A DNA stretch of 12,773 nucleotides from an uncultured Eubacterium sp. (GTDB lineage: Bacteria > Bacillota_A > Clostridia > Lachnospirales > Lachnospiraceae): NCBI GenBank assembly GCA_947653505.1, contig CANTHI010000041.1, forward strand, positions 1 to 12,773. Reading direction: 5' to 3'. Position 1 is the stretch's first letter. Each line of letters begins with the position of its first letter. The notes beneath the pieces are model-generated. The model was not told the origin of the DNA and made no database searches. It saw nothing but the letters and a program-made list of their open reading frames with translations. Below, piece after piece: positions 1-6,872 of this stretch. The position numbers were made by a program, and so were the translations under genes.

Positions 1-2
1 TG

Positions 3-2975
3 TCTGCCGCGGAGGAGACCGGGAAAAAACTGAAAGCGCAGGCGGACTGTCTGGAAGAGCGGCTGATGATTCAGAAGGAAGGCTGGGGATTTCTGGAGAT
101 CCGCGTGGAGACGGATGAGGCGTTTATCGTCCCGCAGAAGCGTTATCTTACGGATGCGGATTTTATCGGGAGTACTTATCCGTTCAGCTTTTACATAGAT
201 ACAGAACAAATGCATGCCGGCAACAATTTCGGCACGATTTATTTTGAAAACGATGTACAAAAAGAGGAATTTCAGGTGTGGGCCAGCGCGGACAGCATCC
301 GTGTGCGGAAACAGCGCACGGTGCAGGGGCTGCAGAGGGCTACGTATCTGCTGACCAAAAGCTATATTCATTTCCGGTTAAAAAAGCTTGTGACCGGAGA
401 GTGGACCAGACAGACGCTGGAGCTGATCCGGCGGATGGAGGAGTTTCAGCCGGATGATCCGTGGTATCTGCTGTTTAAAGCATATGCCCTCCAGCGGAAT
501 AAGCAGCGGCAGGATGCCCAGTGGCTGATGGATGAGTTCCGGCAGAAAAATAAAGGAAAAAAAGACCCGCAGTGGGCATTTTATGATTATCTGTGTCTGC
601 AGAAGGAAAAGGAGCCGGTTGTGGTAGACAGGCTTCTGGATGAAATAGAAGAGATTGCAAAGCGTTACGGTACGCATCCGATGATCTTTTTTCTGACGCT
701 GCGTTTAAACGGGACGCTGCGCACACAGCCGCAGGTAAAGCTGCGGGTGATGGAAGCGAGGATTATGCAGGGCCAGTATTCCCCGCTATGGTATGTGGAG
801 GCTTTCTCGGTCTATCAGGAGCAGCCGTATCTTTTGACAAAGCTGGACAGATATGAGATACTGCTGATGAACTGGGCTTCCAGACAGGGAGTGCTGACAA
901 AAGATCTGGCAGACCAGGTCATGCGTCTGGCTAACAATATGCGGCAGTTTCAGCCGCTCGTATGCCGGATTTTATTCCGCAGCTATGAGAAAAATCCGGA
1001 TGAGGATATGCTGGCAGGAGTCTGTGCGTACCTGATCAAGGGACACTGTTATCAGACCAAATATCATGACTGGTATGATAAAGGAATTGCCGCAAATTTA
1101 AAAATTACGGGATTATACGAAGCGTTTTTACTGACGATGGATCTGCATCTGATGAAACCGCTTCCCAAAGTGATCCAGATGTATTTTCAGTATAACAACC
1201 AGCTGGCATATCCGTACAAAGCCGCGCTGTATGCCAATATCATCGCGCATAAGCAGGAGCAGCCGCTGATTTATGATAAATATTCTGAGACGATGAAGCA
1301 GTTTGCCATTGATGAGATCTTAAAAGGTCATATGGATGACAATCTTGCGGTAGTCTATGAGGAAGTGCTGGACAAGGGGATTTTAACGCAGGAGCTGGCA
1401 GGGCCATTGGCGGATATTTTATATATGCACAAATTTTACTGTGTGAATCCGATGGCTGCGTATGTTGTCATTATCCAGAAGCATATGAAAGAAGAGCAGC
1501 GTGTGCCGGTCAGCGGGGAGCTGGCGTATTTTCAGTTGTTTTCGAACGATTATGCGATTGTTCTGGAAAATAACAGGGGGCAGCGGTTTGTATCACCGGA
1601 GTCCTGTCAGCTGGAAAAGCTGATGAAGCCGTCCCATTATATCCGCAGATGTCTGAATTTCGCGCCGGAAAAGCTGCAGTATCTGATGCATCATATGGAT
1701 GGCAAGACGGATCTGAGTGTACCGGTCCGGACAGATGTGGACTATCTGCGTATTCTAATGGAAGCGCCGCAGATCAGCGCAAAGTTTAAAAGCCAGATCG
1801 GTCCCGGGCTGGTGCGTTACTGTCTGATCAATCAGATGGAAGAGGGACTGGAGGATTATCTGACGCAGGTGGATTTCGCGGCGATGCGTAAGGAGAACCG
1901 GAATCTGATGATCGAGCTGATGATCGGGCGCGACTTTCATGATCAGGCGTTTGAGCTGATCAGCAGCTATGGATATGACGGCATAGACAGACAGAAGCTG
2001 TCGCGTCTGGTAAATGGTATCCTGCGTGAACGGGATATCGGGGAAGACGCCTTTTTGATGGAGCTGTGTATGGCAGTGCTTGCACAGGACGGGAACGATC
2101 CGGTTATCGTATCGTATCTGGCAAAATATTACGAAGGGCCGTCCGGACAGATGCTGCGCGTCTATCAGGCTGCGGTGGCATGTGAGGTGACGGATACGGC
2201 GGAGCTGGAGGAGCGGCTGCTGATGCAGACACTTTACAGTACGCGGTACGTGGACCAGATGCAGGAGGTTTATACCGGATACCGCGCGCACAATGGCAGG
2301 GAGTTTCTGATACAGGCTTACCGGTCTTACTGTATGCATGCGTATGTCGTACATGGAACGCTGCTTTCTGCCAGCCTGTTTCTGGAGGCATGCCAGCTGT
2401 ATAAAGAAGGACGTCTGCGCGGAATCGTCTGCAGGCTCGGCCTGTTAAAGTATTTTTCCGAAGCGGACCAGCTGGACCGGTATCAGTTAAAGATGGCGGA
2501 TGAGCTGCTGCATGAGTTTATATCACGCAATATGAATTTTGCGTTTTTTAAGCAGCTGCCGGACAGTCTGTGCAGCAGGTACCAGCTGTATAACCGTGTG
2601 CTTGTGGAATATCATGCGAAGCCGGACAGCCGGATTTCGATTCATTACCGGATACCAGGTCAGGAGGAAGAGTTTACTGCCGCGGTAATGCCCAATATTT
2701 ACGATGGGATTTTTACCTGGGAGTTTCTGCTGTTTGGCGATGATGAGATCGAGTATTATCTGACACAGGAGACAGAGCATGGGCCGCAGCAGCTCGGGGA
2801 GAACTGCCATGTGACCGGAAGCGCATACCGTGATATCCGCTATGGCGGGAGGTATGCGTATATTAACCAGATGCTTTATTTAAAGGAGTCCGGCAATGAC
2901 AAAGAGCTGCTTCGGATCATGCAGGAATATGAAAAGCTGAACATCCTGAGCAGTAAAATGTTTAAAATTATATAA
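3..2975 (+). CDS. Large helical-repeat protein, DUF5717-like, 5' end outside the window
   Basis: The reading frame is open from the first bases, with about 21 codons before the first Met at 66, so the gene is 5'-truncated and the true start lies upstream. About 990 residues are visible. Numbering from Met 66, residues 1-75 look beta-rich (a small Ig-like domain ending near YFENDVQKEEFQVWA). Residues about 110-830 are a long run of amphipathic helices resembling a TPR-type solenoid, with recurrent L/Y/A spacing but no clean TPR consensus. Residues about 840-930 are again beta-rich (VLVEYHAKPDSRISIHYRI, then GIFTWEFLLFGDDEIEYYL). No signal peptide or membrane segment is seen in the visible part. 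This order of domains is what I recall for DUF5717, a family of unknown function; that identification is from memory. The stop lies 19 bases before the pseudo-Hsp70 gene, implying co-transcription. A scaffold or client-binding role is inference only. Confidence 0.8.
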   Translation, partial: SAAEETGKKLKAQADCLEERLMIQKEGWGFLEIRVETDEAFIVPQKRYLTDADFIGSTYPFSFYIDTEQMHAGNNFGTIYFENDVQKEEFQVWASADSIRVRKQRTVQGLQRATYLLTKSYIHFRLKKLVTGEWTRQTLELIRRMEEFQPDDPWYLLFKAYALQRNKQRQDAQWLMDEFRQKNKGKKDPQWAFYDYLCLQKEKEPVVVDRLLDEIEEIAKRYGTHPMIFFLTLRLNGTLRTQPQVKLRVMEARIMQGQYSPLWYVEAFSVYQEQPYLLTKLDRYEILLMNWASRQGVLTKDLADQVMRLANNMRQFQPLVCRILFRSYEKNPDEDMLAGVCAYLIKGHCYQTKYHDWYDKGIAANLKITGLYEAFLLTMDLHLMKPLPKVIQMYFQYNNQLAYPYKAALYANIIAHKQEQPLIYDKYSETMKQFAIDEILKGHMDDNLAVVYEEVLDKGILTQELAGPLADILYMHKFYCVNPMAAYVVIIQKHMKEEQRVPVSGELAYFQLFSNDYAIVLENNRGQRFVSPESCQLEKLMKPSHYIRRCLNFAPEKLQYLMHHMDGKTDLSVPVRTDVDYLRILMEAPQISAKFKSQIGPGLVRYCLINQMEEGLEDYLTQVDFAAMRKENRNLMIELMIGRDFHDQAFELISSYGYDGIDRQKLSRLVNGILRERDIGEDAFLMELCMAVLAQDGNDPVIVSYLAKYYEGPSGQMLRVYQAAVACEVTDTAELEERLLMQTLYSTRYVDQMQEVYTGYRAHNGREFLIQAYRSYCMHAYVVHGTLLSASLFLEACQLYKEGRLRGIVCRLGLLKYFSEADQLDRYQLKMADELLHEFISRNMNFAFFKQLPDSLCSRYQLYNRVLVEYHAKPDSRISIHYRIPGQEEEFTAAVMPNIYDGIFTWEFLLFGDDEIEYYLTQETEHGPQQLGENCHVTGSAYRDIRYGGRYAYINQMLYLKESGNDKELLRIMQEYEKLNILSSKMFKII

Positions 2976-2994
2976 GGTAAAAAAGAGGAAGGCT

Positions 2995-4230
2995 ATGGCA
3001 GACGAACAAAAATTGTATATCGGAATAGATTTAAATGACAGTTATGCCATGGTCAGCTTTGCGACAACCGTGCATCCGGAACCGGAGACGGTCAGCTCAG
3101 TGGCAGGCAGTGAGATTTTTCAGATACCGCTGGCGGTCTGCATGGCAGCGGCGTCCGGCCAGTGGGTCTATGGGGACGAGGCGGTCCGTTTTGGAAAGGC
3201 GGACATGGGAAAGTGTGAAACGCAGCTGTTGTCGCGTTCTCTGGAGCGGGATTATACGATGGTACAGGATCAGACCTATGAAATACGGACGCTGCTGGCG
3301 GTATTTATCAAAAAAATTCTGCTGCTGGCGGGCAAGCTGGGACCGAAGATGGAGATCGGCAAGGTTGTATTCACATTTGCAAAGCTAAGTGTAAAGCTGA
3401 TGGAGCTGATGGAGTATGTGTTTGAGCAGCTGCCGGTGCCGAGAAAAAAGATAACCGTCATGGATTATATGAAAAGCTTTTATTATTATGCGCTGAACCA
3501 GAAGGACGGACTGGCGACGCATGATATCGCGTTGTTCCAGTATTATGGTAAGAGCATGATCTGCTGGTATCTGTCCAGGGGAAAGCAGTCCAGACCGCAG
3601 CTGGTGAAGATTCTGGAGACGGACTGCGGGTATCTGACCGAAGATAAGGACGCTTCCTTTTCGGAAGTCATACCAAAGGTATTTGACAAAAAGATCATTT
3701 CATCGGTATATCTGGCAGGAGAGGGCTTTGAAGGAGAATGGATGAAGCATTCCCTGCGCGTGCTGTGTCAGGGGAGGCGGGCTTTTCTGGGGAAAAACCT
3801 GTTTTCCAAAGGGGCCTGTTACGCGGCTGAGATACAGGAGGGAATCCTTCCGTGGAACTATGCGTATATGGGCGAAAATGAGATGAAATTTAACATCAGT
3901 CTGAAAGTGCGCAAAAATAACGAAATGGCATTTCATACGCTGATCTCCGCCGGAGAGAACTGGTATGAGGCAAGGGGAGCCTGTGAGGTCATTCTGGACG
4001 GACCAGGAGAGATTGACTTCTGGATCCAGATGCCAAACAGCAGGGAAGCAAGGATTGAGTCGTTAGAGCTTACGAATCTCCCGTCGCGTCCGGTCAAGGC
4101 AACGAGACTCAGGATTCAGGCAAAGCCGGTCTCGGACCGCTCGGTAAAGCTGATCATACGCGATCTGGGACTGGGCGAGTTTTTTAAAGCGAGCGATATG
4201 GTCTGGGAGCATGTGCTGGAAGTGGAATAG
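2995..4230 (+). CDS. Degenerate Hsp70/actin-fold protein, DUF5716-like (pseudo-chaperone)
   Basis: This 411-residue protein starts with an Hsp70-like first strand, YIGIDLNDSYAMVSF (residues 8-22), where true Hsp70s have GIDLGTTNS; the phosphate-binding Gly-Thr-Thr is gone. The second phosphate loop, normally DLGGGT, is replaced by LFQYYGKSM (about 180-188). An adenosine-motif remnant, SSVYLAGEGFEGEW (236-249), and a connect-2-like KGACYAA near residue 279 keep the fold recognisable. Residues about 290-411 form a beta-rich C-terminal domain ending with RDLGLGEFFKASDMVW. From memory this matches DUF5716, usually found with DUF5717; the biochemical role is unknown. With both phosphate loops lost it probably does not hydrolyse ATP and may be a structural or regulatory partner of the complete Hsp70 at 9180. 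The start has a good Shine-Dalgarno (AGGAAGG, 2986-2992). The last codons form the first unit of a tandem repeat running past the stop. Confidence 0.82.
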   Translation: MADEQKLYIGIDLNDSYAMVSFATTVHPEPETVSSVAGSEIFQIPLAVCMAAASGQWVYGDEAVRFGKADMGKCETQLLSRSLERDYTMVQDQTYEIRTLLAVFIKKILLLAGKLGPKMEIGKVVFTFAKLSVKLMELMEYVFEQLPVPRKKITVMDYMKSFYYYALNQKDGLATHDIALFQYYGKSMICWYLSRGKQSRPQLVKILETDCGYLTEDKDASFSEVIPKVFDKKIISSVYLAGEGFEGEWMKHSLRVLCQGRRAFLGKNLFSKGACYAAEIQEGILPWNYAYMGENEMKFNISLKVRKNNEMAFHTLISAGENWYEARGACEVILDGPGEIDFWIQMPNSREARIESLELTNLPSRPVKATRLRIQAKPVSDRSVKLIIRDLGLGEFFKASDMVWEHVLEVE

Positions 4231-4316
4231 GAGTTATATAAGGATGCATGTGCTGGAAGTGAACAGGGCCATATAAAAATGCATGTGCTGGAAGCGGAAC
4301 AGGGCTATATGGGAAT
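4209..4316 (+). repeat. Three-copy tandem repeat of 35-37 bp across a stop codon
   Basis: Units begin at 4209, 4246 and 4281, each opening with GCATGTGCTGGAAG and then an A/G-rich segment and a TATAT- or ATATAA-containing tail. Unit lengths are 37, 35 and 36 bases. The first unit includes the last codons and stop of the pseudo-Hsp70 gene; the other two fill the gap to the TPR gene. Because the lengths are not multiples of three, the copies are out of frame with each other. Units 2 and 3 could encode only very short peptides (MHVLEVNRAI, and an 18-residue peptide whose stop overlaps the ATG at 4332). It looks like a duplication of the gene's 3' end. Confidence 0.85.
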
Positions 4317-4326
4317 GAAAGCGGAT

Positions 4327-4370
4327 ACAGGATGATCAGAAAAAACAGGATGATCAGGAAAAAACAGGAG
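4327..4370 (+). repeat. 18-19 bp tandem repeat running into a ribosome binding site
   Basis: Two near-identical units, ACAGGATGATCAGAAAAA at 4327-4344 and its variant with one extra G at 4345-4363, are followed by a partial third copy (ACAGGAG) that forms the Shine-Dalgarno of the TPR gene. Each full unit contains an ATG preceded by CAGG, so copy number changes the number of weak upstream starts in front of the real one. Confidence 0.8.
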
Positions 4371-4372
4371 GG
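4366..4372 (+). promoter_or_regulatory. Ribosome binding site that sets the TPR gene start
   Basis: AGGAGGG at 4366-4372 sits four bases before the ATG at 4377, which is in frame with the upstream ATG at 4332. The upstream ATG lacks a comparable site and would add repeat-derived residues (MIRKNRMIRKKQEGW). An ATG at 4373 is closer to the site but out of frame. The start at 4377 is therefore preferred. Confidence 0.7.
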
Positions 4373-4376
4373 ATGG

Positions 4377-5210
4377 ATGAGCGCACTGATTTTTTGCAGC
4401 TTTAAACGGGCGGCGAAGCCTTATTATCTGGAAAGCGCCAGACAGAATATTTATTCGATCGAAGAGCTGTGCTATTTTTTGCAGGATAATATTTATCTGC
4501 TGGATGAAAATATTATGACGCCGGAGTTCTGCGACTGGCTGGAAATGGAAGTCGAAGCAGTGCAGCTGTCTGAAAAACTGCGCCGGCTGATGGAGGACCA
4601 GCAGAGCTTTCGCGTATTCTGTATGCAGATCATTATGGATTCCGGCTATTTTTCCAAAAAGGAAATGCAGTTTTTAGGAATGAAGCTGCAGAAAATGGAT
4701 CATCAGAGCAATTATGAAAACCGTAAGATCAAGGCAGATCAGCTGATGGAGAAAAAGCGGTATCTGGAGGCGCTGGAAGAATACCGGAATCTGCTGCTGC
4801 ATGCGACAGACAGTCCTTCGGATGTCCGGGTCAGCGGCGATATCTGGCACAATATGGGAACGGCTTACGCGTACCTGTTCTGCTTTGAAAGGGCAGTCAG
4901 CTGCTATGAGCGCGCGTACGAACTAAGCCACAGGGTGGATTCCCTGAAAGCGGCGTCACAGGCTGCCTGTTTTCTGGAGGATGGCGGGCGTGTGGAATGG
5001 TTTTTAAAGCAGCATCATATTTCAAAAGAGCAGTACGCGGCCATGAAGAAAAATCTGGGGGAGCTGGAGCGTATGACAGAAGCCTCGGCAGAGTATGGAA
5101 AGGTGCTGCAGCTGCAGCGTCTGGCACAGGTGTCTCCGGTACAGGCAAAAAGTGAGATTCATCTGCAGATCGACGCATGGAAGGATGAATATATAGGATA
5201 TAAGGGGTGA
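4377..5210 (+). CDS. TPR-like helical protein of unknown function
   Basis: This is a 277-residue protein counted from the Met at 4377, which follows a strong AGGAGGG. The longer reading from 4332 only adds amino acids encoded by the 18-bp DNA repeat. The N-terminal half (residues about 15-110) is an all-helical domain rich in aromatic and acidic residues (IYSIEELCYFLQDNIYLLDE). It is followed by two TPR-like helix pairs, about 116-143 (KADQLMEKKRYLEALEEYRN) and 155-184 (DIWHNMGTAYAYLFCFERAV), with the expected W/G/Y/A/Y positions, then more helices to the end. There is no signal peptide, membrane span or catalytic motif. The next gene begins four bases after its stop, so the two are probably translationally coupled. 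TPR proteins usually mediate protein-protein contacts, so an adaptor role in the neighbouring Hsp70-type system is plausible but unproven. I do not recognise a named family for the N-terminal domain. Confidence 0.82.
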   Translation: MSALIFCSFKRAAKPYYLESARQNIYSIEELCYFLQDNIYLLDENIMTPEFCDWLEMEVEAVQLSEKLRRLMEDQQSFRVFCMQIIMDSGYFSKKEMQFLGMKLQKMDHQSNYENRKIKADQLMEKKRYLEALEEYRNLLLHATDSPSDVRVSGDIWHNMGTAYAYLFCFERAVSCYERAYELSHRVDSLKAASQAACFLEDGGRVEWFLKQHHISKEQYAAMKKNLGELERMTEASAEYGKVLQLQRLAQVSPVQAKSEIHLQIDAWKDEYIGYKG

Positions 5211-5214
5211 TCAT

Positions 5215-6390
5215 ATGGGATTTTTTAAGCGGAGAAAAGACCGGGCAGCATTGGAAAAGGTCATGGAGGATGTGCAGGTAACGGGAGGACTGGAACAGTT
5301 ATCGCAGAATGCTTCTGAGGGTATGGTGCTGGACCGCTGTGAAAGAATCATGCAAAATGCCAGAGAGATTGACGATGGAAAAAAGGAATATTATATTGTG
5401 ACCTCTTATTTGAATGATATCGAGCTGATCGAAAATCTGGCGCCCGATCAGGCACAGGAGATTCAGAAAGCCGCGGATTATGTCGCAAAGCTGAATCAGT
5501 CCAGGGACCAGTTTTTAAATACATCCAAGCGGATCTCCGACGCGCAGTTTAAAATGATCCAGAGTCAGGAGGAGCAGATTCCGGATGCGATCAAAAACCT
5601 GCGGACGAACGAAGAGTATCAGGCTACTGTCAAACGGGATATGCAGTATCTGGAAGGTGAAAAGCAGGAATGGGAGATTCAGAAAAGAGAAAACCGCAGG
5701 CTGCGCAAAAGGCTGCGGAGTGCTTCTTTTATGCTGCTGTTTGCCGCCGCGACAGCCGCGGCGCTTATGCTCGTGCTGTCGATGGGATTTGACTATGATC
5801 TGCGGTACGCATGGATGGCCGTGATTGCCGTGGCATTTCTCGGCTCGGCCTATATTGTGTTCCGTCTGGAGAGCAGCAGACGGGAAATCCTTCAGGCCGA
5901 AGTAAATATAAATTATGCCATTCTGCTATTAAATAAAGTCAGGATTAAATATGTTAACATTACGAATGCGGTAGACTATGGACGCGACCGCTATCATGTG
6001 CGCGATTCCAGGGAATTTGAGTATCAGTGGGAAATGTATCAGACCGCCATGCGTGAGCAGGAAAAATACAGAAAAACAAATGAAGATTTAAATTATTATT
6101 ATGACAAGCTCGTAAAGCTGCTAAGGAAATGCGAGCTGTATGATTCCCGCGTATGGATCGAACAGCCGCAGGCGCTCGTGGACCAGAAGGAAATGGTAGA
6201 GATCAAGCATGATCTGCTCGTGCGCCGCCAGAAGCTGCGCGCCAGAATTGCTTCGAATCTGGATATTGTAAAAAGGGAGCGCAGTGAGATTATAAAGGTG
6301 CTTAAAAATAGTAAGGAAGCAAGAACGGCACAGGTGCTGGAAATGATCCGCAGTATCGATAAGCTGGCGGGGCTGGGTGAAAATGCATAG
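5215..6390 (+). CDS. Membrane-hairpin coiled-coil protein
   Basis: This 391-residue protein starts right after AAGGGG at 5202-5207 and four bases past the previous stop. Residues about 60-165 are helical and heavily charged, with coiled-coil character, ending in the strongly basic RRLRKRLR. Two hydrophobic segments follow, about 169-191 (SASFMLLFAAATAAALMLVL and onward) and 198-216 (YAWMAVIAVAFLGSAYIVF), joined by a very short loop (DYDLR). Basic residues flank both outer ends, so by the positive-inside rule both termini should be cytoplasmic with a tight external turn. Residues about 217-390 are again helical and coiled-coil (LESSRREILQAEVNINYAIL; later KYRKTNEDLNYYYDKL). There is no enzymatic motif or signal peptide. 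I infer a membrane anchor or scaffold that could recruit the other gene products to the membrane; no family name is recognised. Confidence 0.82.
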   Translation: MGFFKRRKDRAALEKVMEDVQVTGGLEQLSQNASEGMVLDRCERIMQNAREIDDGKKEYYIVTSYLNDIELIENLAPDQAQEIQKAADYVAKLNQSRDQFLNTSKRISDAQFKMIQSQEEQIPDAIKNLRTNEEYQATVKRDMQYLEGEKQEWEIQKRENRRLRKRLRSASFMLLFAAATAAALMLVLSMGFDYDLRYAWMAVIAVAFLGSAYIVFRLESSRREILQAEVNINYAILLLNKVRIKYVNITNAVDYGRDRYHVRDSREFEYQWEMYQTAMREQEKYRKTNEDLNYYYDKLVKLLRKCELYDSRVWIEQPQALVDQKEMVEIKHDLLVRRQKLRARIASNLDIVKRERSEIIKVLKNSKEARTAQVLEMIRSIDKLAGLGENA

Positions 6391-6391
6391 G

Positions 6392-6411
6392 GGGATTCCC
6401 TGAAACAGGGA
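6392..6411. other. Nested GC-rich inverted repeats upstream of the CsoR-like gene
   Basis: GGGA-T-TCCC (6392-6400) overlaps TCCCTG-AAA-CAGGGA (6397-6411), so the TCCC arm can pair with either neighbouring GGGA. There is no following T-run, so it does not look like a terminator. G/C-tract inverted repeats are the kind of site bound by CsoR-family repressors, so this could be an operator of the gene at 6506. That is a guess from position and shape only. Confidence 0.3.
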
Positions 6412-6416
6412 CAGAT

Positions 6417-6493
6417 ATTCCGTGCAGGAAGGAAAGAGTTTTCGAAACAGAAAGAATTGAAAAAGCAGATAGATTTTCAAAACAGGAAGGATT
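6417..6493 (+). repeat. Degenerate purine-rich direct repeats
   Basis: TTTTCGAAACAGAAAGAATT (6439-6458) and TTTTCAAAACAGGAAGGATT (6474-6493) match at 17 of 20 bases with a 35-base start-to-start distance. A looser copy lies at 6417-6433 (ATTCCGTGCAGGAAGGA). The core AAAACAGGARGGAT also occurs as the ribosome binding site region of the TPR gene (4361-4374, 13 of 14 bases). The whole 115-base gap between the coiled-coil and CsoR-like genes is made of this material. Confidence 0.55.
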
Positions 6494-6505
6494 TCAATAT
6501 AAGAT

Positions 6506-6772
6506 ATGCATGATCCAAAAGAGATGAAAGCGATTGTAAACCGTCTGGCAAAAGCGATCGGACATCTGGAAGCTGTGAAAGGTATGGTGGAAAATGGCAG
6601 GGACTGCAGCGAAGTGCTGATACAGCTGGCAGCAGTTAAATCTGCATTAAACAATACAGGAAAACTGATCTTAAAAGAGCATATCAGCCACTGTATCGTC
6701 CATGCGATTGAGCATGGGGATCATCAGGCGGTGGAGGATCTGAACCGTGCGATTGACCAGTTTATGAAATAG
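6506..6772 (+). CDS. CsoR-family metal-sensing transcriptional repressor
   Basis: This 88-residue all-helical protein has the DUF156/CsoR pattern: an N-terminal helix (NRLAKAIGHLEAVKGMVENG), then RDCSEVLIQLAAVKSAL, then a helix with LKEHISHCIVHAIEHGD. The ligand positions C34, H59 and C63 match the Cys-His-Cys Cu(I) site of CsoR rather than the FrmR or RcnR patterns, so copper or thiol/sulfur sensing is possible; the true ligand cannot be assigned from sequence. Such proteins are homotetrameric cytoplasmic repressors released from DNA by their ligand. Length is typical for the family. The Shine-Dalgarno is weak: AGGAAGGA at 6484-6491 is 14 bases from the ATG, and an in-frame stop at 6500-6502 excludes an upstream start. 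No copper exporter, copper chaperone or sulfur gene is adjacent, so its targets are unclear; the chaperone-like cluster itself or its own gene are candidates. Confidence 0.88.
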   Translation: MHDPKEMKAIVNRLAKAIGHLEAVKGMVENGRDCSEVLIQLAAVKSALNNTGKLILKEHISHCIVHAIEHGDHQAVEDLNRAIDQFMK

Positions 6773-6792
6773 CAGATATCCGGCACCTTCGC

Positions 6793-6854
6793 CCGCAGGC
6801 GGATGTTTCATGTGCTGGATTTTATTGCTTTTGTATTGTGATGGCAGCCTGCGG
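6793..6854 (+). other. 8-bp inverted repeat in the leader of the metallo-hydrolase gene
   Basis: CCGCAGGC (6793-6800) and GCCTGCGG (6847-6854) are perfect reverse complements separated by 46 bases. The right arm ends seven bases before the AGGAGGG ribosome binding site. In the 100-base leader this could hold the RNA in a long-range stem, but with this loop length it may be chance. Confidence 0.3.
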
Positions 6855-6861
6855 ACAGAAG

Positions 6862-6868
6862 AGGAGGG
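6862..6868 (+). promoter_or_regulatory. Ribosome binding site that sets the metallo-hydrolase start
   Basis: AGGAGGG at 6862-6868 lies four bases before the ATG at 6873. The frame is open back to an ATG at 6810, but that start has no Shine-Dalgarno and would add 21 residues (MCWILLLLYCDG and on) that precede the natural first strand of the fold. Confidence 0.75.
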
Positions 6869-6872
6869 CGGT

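Noticed and set aside
4244..4335. Mini-ORFs within the tandem repeat (10 and 18 codons) as real peptides
   Set aside because: They have weak ribosome binding sites and are by-products of a duplicated coding end; mentioned only as possible initiation modulators.
4332..4376. Longer start of the TPR protein
   Set aside because: The added residues are encoded by the 18-bp DNA repeat and lack a good ribosome binding site.
6475..6503. TATAAG hexamer as a -10 for the CsoR-like gene
   Set aside because: Transcription would begin at or after the start codon, and the -35 match is poor.
6810..6872. N-terminal extension of the metallo-hydrolase with a hydrophobic start (MCWILLLLYC), resembling a signal peptide
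   Set aside because: No Shine-Dalgarno before 6810, a strong one before 6873, and the fold's first strand begins just after 6873.
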